Below are positions 48,287-54,166 of a stretch of 61,051 bases of DNA, one piece after another. The stretch lies in NCBI GenBank assembly GCA_026415035.1, contig JAOAHX010000010.1, positions 27,061 to 88,111 of the forward strand, written 5' to 3'. The position numbers and the translations under genes are program-made. This DNA comes from Thermodesulfobacteriota bacterium (GTDB lineage: Bacteria; Desulfobacterota; BSN033; UBA1163). Below the pieces are notes generated by a model, which was not told the DNA's origin, did no database searches, and saw nothing but the letters and a program-made list of their open reading frames with translations. Numbering within the stretch: position 1 is the stretch's first letter; each line of letters starts with the position of its first letter.

Positions 48287-49120
48287 CTATCGTCCCAACT
48301 CTTTAAACCGATCCATGGAGATCTTCTCTTCGGTCAGATAGGCCCTCTGCCGTTTGATCAGCTCGTCGTAGTCGACTAAATGGCCATCGAATTCCGGGCC
48401 ATCCACGCAGCAGAACATCGTCTTTCCCCCAACGGTGACCCGGCAGGCCCCGCACATCCCCGTGGCATCGACCATGATGGGGTTGAGGCTCACCATCGTC
48501 TTCACCCCGTACTCTTTCGTCATCTTGCAGAGGAACTTCATCATGGGCACCGGCCCGATCCCCACCACCAGTTTCACCTCCTTTTGCTCATCGAGGATCT
48601 TCTTGAGGACATCGGTGACGAAACCATGGTGGCCATAACTTCCGTCATCGGTCGTCACCCTCAGATCGTGGCTGGCCGCCCTCATCTCCTCCTCGAGGAT
48701 GAGAAGGTCCTTGGTCCGAGCGCCGATGATGGCGATGACATGATTCCCCGCCTCCTTGAAGGCCCTGGTGATGGGATAGACCACAGCCACCCCTGTCCCG
48801 CCACCCACGCAGACCACGGTTCCGAGATTTTCGATATGGGTGGGCCTTCCGAGGGGTCCGATAATGTCTTGAATCGTATCGCCCACGTTGAAGGTTCTCA
48901 AAAGGGCCGTGCTTTTTCCGACCACCTGAAAGATGAGATCGATCGTCCCATTGACCGGATCTGTCCCGGCCATGGTCAGGGGGATTCGCTCACCGGTCTC
49001 GTTGGCCCTCAAGACGACAAATTGACCAGGTTTCGCCTTCCTGGCAATCCTTGGGGCTTCTACCTTGAAATGACAGACGGTATTTTCGGCCATCTCCCTT
49101 TTGAATGTGATCCTGAACAA
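48287..49120 (-). CDS. nfnA: NfnA-like ferredoxin-NADP reductase subunit
   Basis: This is the small Nfn subunit, with FAD and one [2Fe-2S] cluster. The 277-residue product has the flavin motif ERIPLTMAG, the nucleotide-binding VCVGGGTGVAVVYPITRAFK and the C-terminal MCGACRVTVGGKTMFCCVDGPEFDGH, whose four cysteines bind [2Fe-2S]. The start is TTG 49120 behind GGGGAGGAG. An in-frame ATG at 49198 exists but lies upstream of the promoter, so those 26 codons are not transcribed from it. Together with nfnB it couples NADH, NADPH and ferredoxin pools. Confidence 0.9.
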   Translation of the reverse strand: MFRITFKREMAENTVCHFKVEAPRIARKAKPGQFVVLRANETGERIPLTMAGTDPVNGTIDLIFQVVGKSTALLRTFNVGDTIQDIIGPLGRPTHIENLGTVVCVGGGTGVAVVYPITRAFKEAGNHVIAIIGARTKDLLILEEEMRAASHDLRVTTDDGSYGHHGFVTDVLKKILDEQKEVKLVVGIGPVPMMKFLCKMTKEYGVKTMVSLNPIMVDATGMCGACRVTVGGKTMFCCVDGPEFDGHLVDYDELIKRQRAYLTEEKISMDRFKELGR

Positions 49121-49162
49121 GGCTCCTCCCCTTTCTGAAAAATATTTCACAAAGCCCGCTAA

Positions 49163-49191
49163 TATATAAACCACCCCACCTCCGAAGTCAA
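49163..49191 (-). promoter_or_regulatory. Promoter for nfnAB
   Basis: On the minus strand TTGACT (49191-49186), a 17-base spacer and TATATA (49168-49163) make a near-consensus promoter about 43 bases before TTG 49120. Confidence 0.7.
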
Positions 49192-49252
49192 TCATCAAAT
49201 TCCGACCGGTCTCATGGGCGTTTGGTCGAGGCCCCCCTAGTTTCGGAAGTTC

Positions 49253-49281
49253 TTGACAACCCTTAAAAATTCAATTATAAA
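49253..49281 (+). promoter_or_regulatory. Strong promoter upstream of the rpsU leader
   Basis: Consensus TTGACA (49253-49258), exactly 17 bases, then TATAAA (49276-49281). It is one of the best promoter matches in the window, yet a full terminator lies only 58 bases further on. Confidence 0.75.
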
Positions 49282-49287
49282 TGAAAT

Positions 49288-49374
49288 TAACCAATTCTTG
49301 GAAAAGACGGCCTGAACTGAATAAAAAGTTTTTGGGGACCCCCAGAGACTCTTTAGGAAGTCCTGGGGGTTTTT
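49288..49374 (+). ncRNA. Candidate ~87-nt small RNA or attenuated leader
   Basis: The interval between the promoter at 49253 and the terminator ending at 49374 contains no ORF. The predicted transcript would begin near 49288, start with a small CCAA-TTC-TTGG hairpin (49291-49301) and end in the strong terminator stem. It could be a free-standing small RNA, or a leader whose terminator sets read-through into rpsU 177 bases downstream. I recognise no known RNA family. Confidence 0.45.
49339..49374 (+). terminator. Intrinsic terminator before rpsU
   Basis: CCCCCAG (49339-49345) and GACT (49347-49350) pair with AGTC (49359-49362) and CTGGGGG (49363-49369), with one bulged A and loop CTTTAGGA, followed by TTTTTAATTTT. 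The structure and T-run are strong and + stranded. The 177 bases from here to rpsU contain no convincing gene. Confidence 0.88.
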
Positions 49375-49551
49375 AATTTTAAGGAGAAGAGGGGTGGGCC
49401 AGGGCGATTTCCCTCCACAACGGCCCCTCCTTCATGGAACCTTCCCTCAGGGTGAACGAGGCGAAACCTCAAAAACAGCGACGAGGCCTCTCCAAGGGAG
49501 GTCCGAGAGGTCGAAAGCGGTCGCAATCAAGCAAGAAAGAAGGGGGAACCT

Positions 49552-49746
49552 TTGGAAGTCAAAGTTCAGAACGATCAGATCGAACATGCGATCAAGGCCT
49601 TGAAACGACAGCTCGCCAAGGACGGCATACTCAAGGAGTTGAAGAAGAGGAGGGCCTATGAAAAGCCCTCCGTGAAGAAGAAGCGAAAACAACAGGAGGC
49701 CAGAAGGAGAAGGCAGAAGGCCGCGCGCCGACGGTTTTCGAGGTAG
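49552..49746 (+). CDS. rpsU: 30S ribosomal protein S21
   Basis: The 64-residue basic protein (MEVKVQNDQIEHAIKALKRQ...) matches S21 over its full length, ending in an Arg/Lys-rich tail. The start is TTG 49552 with AGGGGG five bases upstream. It is preceded by the promoter-terminator cassette, suggesting its expression may be set by read-through. The frames that overlap it (for example 49434-49661) are not genes. Confidence 0.94.
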   Translation: MEVKVQNDQIEHAIKALKRQLAKDGILKELKKRRAYEKPSVKKKRKQQEARRRRQKAARRRFSR

Positions 49747-49785
49747 GGGGCTTTTCGGTCCAGGCCGGGAGGCCTTTGGGGGAAG

Positions 49786-50604
49786 TTACTCCGGATTGGC
49801 CGAAAGGCTATAAAAGGTTTGCTTGTAAGAGTCTCTTAAGAGGGTCAGCGACTCTTTGATCTCGTTGAAAGATCGCTTCAAGGCCTCATATCTCTGTTCC
49901 AACTCTGTCTTTTGGGCAAAGGTCTCCTCGAGCCGGGCCTGGAGTTCCCGGTTCTCCTCCCTAATATAAGAGATCTCCCGTTCATTCATCCTTCCTTTTA
50001 TCTTCGAAAGTTCACTCATTTCGATCTGAGCTTCCAGCTCGCGGACTCTGGCCAAGGCCTCTTCCTTTTCGGAAAGGGCCTTTAAGAGTTCCTCCCTTGT
50101 GGCTTTCAGTTCCTGTTGCACCTCTCGGAGCTTCCGGAGGGCTTCGTCGTTTTCCTCTTTGAGGTAGGCGAGTTCGGTCTGGGCCTCTTTGTATTTCTGG
50201 AGCTCCCTTTTCTCATTCTCCAAGGCCGCTTTCAAGGCCTTATTCTCCAGGGTGAGCTGATGGAGGGTCTTCTGCTTATGGCCGAGGTCCATCTCGAGGG
50301 CCTTCTGGGTTCGGCTGGAGACGAGGAGCTGGGTATGGAGGTCTTCGATCAATTTGAGCACCTCCAGGTCTTGGCCGGGAGGGGTCTCCGAGGGAGAAGA
50401 AGGCAAAGGGGAGACCCTTTTTTCGGGGGAGGCCCGCAGGGGATCCCCTTCCAGAGGTTCCTCGGCGGAGATCTCCTCCAGAGGAAGGAATCCTTTGGAA
50501 TCTTCCGGAGGGGGCGATTCGGCCGACTTCTTCATCTTGGGCATCTTCTCCGCCACGCTCCGGTCAAACCCATCGGCCGTCATCACCTGCGTCTTGATCG
50601 CCAT
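49786..50604 (-). CDS. Long coiled-coil protein of the ParA operon
   Basis: No characterised family is recognised. The 272-residue protein has a disordered, Pro/Ser/Glu-rich N-terminus (about 20-78) and then a nearly continuous coiled coil (about 80-265) with regular heptads of Leu and charged residues. There is no signal peptide or membrane segment, so it is cytoplasmic. It is the last gene of the ribbon-helix-helix/HEAT/ParA operon. A disordered head plus a long coiled coil is what adaptor or scaffold partners of ParA-type ATPases look like (PomX, for example), but this is composition-level similarity. Confidence 0.75.
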   Translation of the reverse strand: MAIKTQVMTADGFDRSVAEKMPKMKKSAESPPPEDSKGFLPLEEISAEEPLEGDPLRASPEKRVSPLPSSPSETPPGQDLEVLKLIEDLHTQLLVSSRTQKALEMDLGHKQKTLHQLTLENKALKAALENEKRELQKYKEAQTELAYLKEENDEALRKLREVQQELKATREELLKALSEKEEALARVRELEAQIEMSELSKIKGRMNEREISYIREENRELQARLEETFAQKTELEQRYEALKRSFNEIKESLTLLRDSYKQTFYSLSANPE

Positions 50605-50662
50605 CTTTAACGTCCTCCTCTCTGTTCTTCAGAAAAACCAGTCGGTTCGTCCCTCTCCTCCC

Positions 50663-50995
50663 TCACTTAAGCCTCTCTTTCATGTATTCCTCCATGGTCT
50701 TCAACATCTCGATGATCTTCTCGACCTCTGTCTTCACCTTGACGATCTCCTCGAGGACCCGGTTCGCCCGTTTCAGGTCGTACTCCAGGGCAGACCGTAT
50801 CGTCAGGGAGGAACGGAGTTCGGAGTAGAGCGTATGGATTCGATCGGCGATCTCCTCCTTTCGGGACTCTTCGGCCAATCGCTTGAGGGGAGAGACCACC
50901 TTGGGCTCGGTGACGTCCCAGGGTTTTTCGATGGGATCTTTATTGTGGGTGTTGGGAAATTTTTGGGCCACATTGTTGGTGAATTCATCGGTCAT
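50663..50995 (-). CDS. Small coiled-coil protein of the ParA operon
   Basis: A 110-residue protein of unknown function. The first 45 residues are polar; residues about 47-108 form a helical, coiled-coil-prone segment (SELRSSLTIRSALEYDLKRAN.. and KVKTEVEKIIEMLKTMEEYM). It overlaps the parA stop by 11 bases, indicating translational coupling with the ATPase. Small partner proteins made this way often regulate ParA ATPases; I cannot tell whether this one does. Confidence 0.75.
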   Translation of the reverse strand: MTDEFTNNVAQKFPNTHNKDPIEKPWDVTEPKVVSPLKRLAEESRKEEIADRIHTLYSELRSSLTIRSALEYDLKRANRVLEEIVKVKTEVEKIIEMLKTMEEYMKERLK

Positions 50996-52016
50996 GTCCG
51001 TTTCCTTTCATCCAGAAGATTTCTTCGATCAAGTCTTCGATATCCTGAGCCCCCTTCGAGGCCTGGTCGAAGAGGAAGATGGGCCTTCCCTGGCTGGTGG
51101 CCTCTGCGATCTTGGTATCCTGTCGAACGACCGTGTTGAGGAGGTACTTTTTATAGTGGGTCTCCAAGGCTTTTTTGGAGCGCCTGCAGATCCGGTGAGA
51201 TTCGTTGTAGCGGTTTAGGAAGATGAAGATATTTTCGAAGACGAAGGAGAAATCCTCCTCGATGGTGGAGAGGGTTTCAAAGAGGATCTTCAGGCCATGA
51301 TAGGAGAGAAAGTCGGCCAGGACCGGGATGAGGAGATCGTTGGAGGCCAGAATGGCATTGAGGTTGAGGAGGCCGATGCTGGGAGAGGCATCCATCACGA
51401 TGACGTCGTAGCTCTTCTCCAGGGGTTGGAGAAGGCGTTTCAGCCGGAACTCCCTGGAGTTCATGGAGAAGAGGGAGAGCTCCACGGGCGAGAGGTTCAG
51501 GTTCGAGGGGATGATGTCGAGCGTGGCAAGATCCGTTTTGACGATGATCTTTTCGACCTCCTCCCTTTCGACCAGGGCGTTATAGAGGGTTTTGGAGTAG
51601 TGTTCGTTGTTCAGGCCCAAACACTGGGTGAGGTGTCCCTGGGGATCGAGGTCGATGAGAAGGACCCTGAACCCCATCTGGGCCAGGCGAAATCCGTAGG
51701 AGGCTGAGAGGGAGCTCTTCCCCGTCCCGCCCTTGAAGTTGAGGAAGAGCTGTTTTCGGACCGACGAGATGGGAAGGGGAAGGGAGAGGTATTGGCGATA
51801 GGCGATCACATCCTCCGGTTTATAATATCTCTCTTTCCGTTCATTCCTCTTTGCCGGCGGGAGGATGCCCAGGGACTCTTTTTCGAAGAGTTCCTCTTTT
51901 GAAATTCCGAGGAGCTTGGCGAAGACCTGGGCAGAGTAGACCCGGTCGCCCAGGATCTGGGCTTTTAACGGGGCAGAGGAACCTGAGGCAGGGGCCATCA
52001 ATTTTTCGGACTCCAT
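50985..52016 (-). CDS. ParA-family ATPase with N-terminal MerR-like HTH
   Basis: The 343-residue protein has a MerR-like DNA-binding segment (about 26-76: YSAQVFAKLLGI..ERYYKPEDVIAYRQYL) and then a ParA/Soj-type ATPase. It shows the deviant Walker A KGGTGKSS with signature Lys95 and Lys100, LLIDLDPQG and Walker B VIVMDASPS. An HTH before the ATPase is typical of plasmid type Ia ParA, but no parB follows and the neighbours are a HEAT protein and two coiled-coil proteins. It therefore probably positions some cellular structure or acts as a repressor as well. ATG 52016 follows the HEAT stop by one base. Confidence 0.9.
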   Translation of the reverse strand: MESEKLMAPASGSSAPLKAQILGDRVYSAQVFAKLLGISKEELFEKESLGILPPAKRNERKERYYKPEDVIAYRQYLSLPLPISSVRKQLFLNFKGGTGKSSLSASYGFRLAQMGFRVLLIDLDPQGHLTQCLGLNNEHYSKTLYNALVEREEVEKIIVKTDLATLDIIPSNLNLSPVELSLFSMNSREFRLKRLLQPLEKSYDVIVMDASPSIGLLNLNAILASNDLLIPVLADFLSYHGLKILFETLSTIEEDFSFVFENIFIFLNRYNESHRICRRSKKALETHYKKYLLNTVVRQDTKIAEATSQGRPIFLFDQASKGAQDIEDLIEEIFWMKGNGHDR

Positions 52017-52017
52017 C

Positions 52018-52749
52018 TCATCCCTTGTCTGCGTGTGAGGCCTTCAGGGGCCTTTCGAGGATCCGATTTAATTCTTCCCTTGCCCACCGACGGACCTCCG
52101 GATCCGCATCTTTCATGGCCTCGAGCAGACGTTCCTCACCTTCCTCAGGGTGAGACGTGAGCAGAGAGGAGAGGGCCGCCTTTCTCACCCTTGCATCTTT
52201 ATCCTTAGAGAGCGCCACGAGGATGGGAAAGTCACCTTCGACCGGATTCCATCCCAGCAGGGTGGCCACCTTTCTCCTCACCCAAGGGGACTCGTCACTT
52301 AAAAACTGCATGAGGAGGTTTAAGTCCATCTTCTCTTTGAACCGAAATATCCCTTTGAGGGCCACCAATCTGACCCTCGGGTCGGGGTCCTTCAAATACT
52401 TTTTGAGAAACGGAGAGACGATGGGATTGCCAAAGGTGATCAGCATGGAGAGGGCTTCGGCCCTCACCCCTCCGTCGGGATCGGAGAGGATTTCCTGGAG
52501 AAGGGGTACGGGAAGGGACAGGTGGGATTTTTCAAGGTAATATTTTATGGCGAGCACCCTGATCTTTGGATCAGGATGCTTGAGGTCTGATATGGCCTGC
52601 TTCAACCTCTGGAGGACCACAAGGGATTCGGAGAACTTCGACTCTAAATCCCCTCTCTCTGCAAGATCGGGTGAGGGAGATCTTGAAGCCCAGGCATTCT
52701 CTTCGGCTTCGTTCGATTTCAAATAGATCAGTCGAAAACGGTCGGTCAA
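52018..52749 (-). CDS. HEAT-repeat protein of the ParA operon
   Basis: The 243-residue product is almost entirely HEAT repeats: about five units, each with a DPDPRVRLVAL-type hinge (DPKIRVLAI, DPDGGVRAEAL, DPDPRVRLVAL, SPWVRRKVATL, DARVRKAAL, DPEVRRWAREEL). Such solenoids serve as protein-binding platforms. The start is TTG 52749, overlapping the upstream stop by four bases, with GAGGAG eight bases before it. Operon partners are a ribbon-helix-helix protein and a ParA ATPase. Confidence 0.85.
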   Translation of the reverse strand: MTDRFRLIYLKSNEAEENAWASRSPSPDLAERGDLESKFSESLVVLQRLKQAISDLKHPDPKIRVLAIKYYLEKSHLSLPVPLLQEILSDPDGGVRAEALSMLITFGNPIVSPFLKKYLKDPDPRVRLVALKGIFRFKEKMDLNLLMQFLSDESPWVRRKVATLLGWNPVEGDFPILVALSKDKDARVRKAALSSLLTSHPEEGEERLLEAMKDADPEVRRWAREELNRILERPLKASHADKG

Positions 52750-52970
52750 TTGGATTTCTCCTCGGAACCCTGCTCTTTTTGACTCCCCTTCTCTTTCCCA
52801 CCGGCCTTGAAATCGAATTTCAATTGTTCAGAATATTTATCGAGAAGCATGTCCAGGGCCTCCCTCACGTAGACCGCCTGGGGAACTTTTGTCCTGTCGG
52901 AGAGCCTTTTTAAGGCCTCCACTTGATCGCTATTGATATAGATCGTTCTGGCAACCTTTGTCTGGGACAA
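52746..52970 (-). CDS. Ribbon-helix-helix protein, likely operon regulator
   Basis: The 74-residue protein has a ribbon-helix-helix fold: a beta strand ARTIYINSDQ followed by helices VEALKRLSDRT and PQAVYVREALDMLLDKY, then a charged tail. It resembles CopG/ParD-like DNA-binding proteins that regulate their own operons. TTG 52970 is chosen because GGAGGG lies seven bases upstream. An earlier TTG at 52985 would start almost at the transcription start. It heads the operon, and the inverted repeat at 52997-53022 in its promoter is its probable operator. Confidence 0.8.
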   Translation of the reverse strand: MSQTKVARTIYINSDQVEALKRLSDRTKVPQAVYVREALDMLLDKYSEQLKFDFKAGGKEKGSQKEQGSEEKSN

Positions 52971-52996
52971 GGATCTTCCCTCCAACAGTTTGAGTT

Positions 52997-53025
52997 ACAA
53001 TATAATACAATACATATATTGTCAA
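52997..53025 (-). promoter_or_regulatory. Promoter within an inverted-repeat operator
   Basis: On the minus strand TTGACA (53025-53020) leads to TATATT (53004-52999) or TATTGT (53002-52997). Both boxes overlap the arms of the inverted repeat ACAATATA (52997-53004) and TATATTGT (53015-53022), separated by ten bases. A third related element, ACAATACA, lies between them. A ribbon-helix-helix repressor binding these repeats would block both promoter boxes. Confidence 0.65.
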
Positions 53026-53144
53026 GGACAAAATTGAACACCCTATCCGCTCCCTAATCCCGTTGAATTTTAAGATTTTTTGATAACCCGGAGCTTTGTG
53101 AAGTTCCCTGCCAAGGGGATCCTACAAGGAGTTTCTTCAAAGGG

Positions 53145-54035
53145 TTATCCGTTATTTCCTCGGGTCTTGATCTCCAAAGGTTCGATATGGACCACCACAT
53201 CGGTCACCCCTGGAAACTCCCTCTTTATTTTATTCTCAATGGCATTGGAAAGGTGGTGGGCTTTATGGACATCCATTGCTCGGTCAACGAGGACATGAAG
53301 ATCCATATGGATATCATCTACCCGTCCTCTGCTCCGGATTTTATGGCATTCCTTTACCCCTCGAATCCCGAGGACGATCCTTTCCACTTCCTGGACAGGG
53401 ATGGCGATGGCGTCACTGAGCACGCGGGTGGTCTCCCGGAGGATTTGGACCGCGGCATATCCGATAAAGAGGGCCACAAGAAGGGAGACGATGGGGTCGA
53501 TGATGGGATAACCCAGCTTGACCGCGAGGAGGGCGATGAGGACCGAAAAGGAGGTGAGGAGGTCCGCCCGGGTGTGGAGCGAGTCGGAGAGGAGAAGATC
53601 GCTATTGAGCTCCCTTCCTTTTTTGGTTTCAAAATACACGGTCCATAGATTGACCGTGATGGTGAGGCTCATCACCAAGAAGGAGTCGGGGCCTACGAGG
53701 GGCACCATCGGTCTCAGGAGCCTGCCGATCCCCTCTCGGATGACATTGAAGCAGAAAAGGAAGAGAAGGGCAGCGACGGCCATTGCGGTAAGGGTCTCAT
53801 ATTTTTTGTGGCCATAAGGATGAGTGGGATCGACGGGGCGGGAGGCCATCCAGAGGCCCAGGAGCCCCACAAGGTTGGAGGATCCGTCTGAGAGGGAGTG
53901 GAAACCATCCGCCGTCATGCTCGTCGATCGGATCCTCCACCCGTAAAGGAGTTTTACGAGGGCGACCCCCAAATTGAGGAGGAGGGTGAATAACAGAACA
54001 CGGCCGATTTGGCGATAGCGGCTTCCGGTGTCCAA
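53145..54035 (-). CDS. Cation diffusion facilitator (CDF) family transporter
   Basis: The 296-residue protein has six membrane segments and a cytoplasmic C-terminal domain. Metal-site residues are present as D43xxH46xxxD50 in TADGFHSLSDGSS and D151xxH154xxxD158 in DSLHTRADL. This fits an Fe/Zn-type proton antiporter (FieF-like) that exports divalent metal. The start is TTG 54035 with GGGAG upstream. It stands alone between the ParA operon and the molybdenum enzyme genes; a 52-base-spaced inverted repeat (GATAACCC 53082-53089, GGGTTATC 53142-53149) surrounds its 3' end. Confidence 0.92.
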   Translation of the reverse strand: MDTGSRYRQIGRVLLFTLLLNLGVALVKLLYGWRIRSTSMTADGFHSLSDGSSNLVGLLGLWMASRPVDPTHPYGHKKYETLTAMAVAALLFLFCFNVIREGIGRLLRPMVPLVGPDSFLVMSLTITVNLWTVYFETKKGRELNSDLLLSDSLHTRADLLTSFSVLIALLAVKLGYPIIDPIVSLLVALFIGYAAVQILRETTRVLSDAIAIPVQEVERIVLGIRGVKECHKIRSRGRVDDIHMDLHVLVDRAMDVHKAHHLSNAIENKIKREFPGVTDVVVHIEPLEIKTRGNNG

Positions 54036-54166
54036 TGCCTACTCCCGTTGGTGTCTTAAAAAACGAGCTTCTTCCATCGGCCCATCCCTTTCGAGGAGAA
54101 GGGTTCATCGAGCCGAGCTGCCTCCCTCCGAAGTAGGCCTCCTCGTTGGAGGCTGGGTTGATGGAG

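Noticed and set aside
49121-49198. N-terminal extension of nfnA from ATG 49198
   Set aside because: It includes the TTGACT-17-TATATA promoter and does not resemble NfnA; TTG 49120 behind GGGGAGGAG gives the family length.
49434-49661. 75-codon frame overlapping rpsU
   Set aside because: Overlaps the clear S21 gene; its basic composition comes from the same arginine/lysine-rich DNA.
50985-52016. The ParA homologue as the partner of the parS at 20633
   Set aside because: It has a MerR-like head, no parB follows, and its operon partners are HEAT and coiled-coil proteins; chromosomal ParA normally lacks the HTH.
53082-53149. GATAACCC/GGGTTATC inverted repeat as terminator of the CDF gene
   Set aside because: A 52-base loop and a run of A, not T, after it on the minus strand; not a credible intrinsic terminator.
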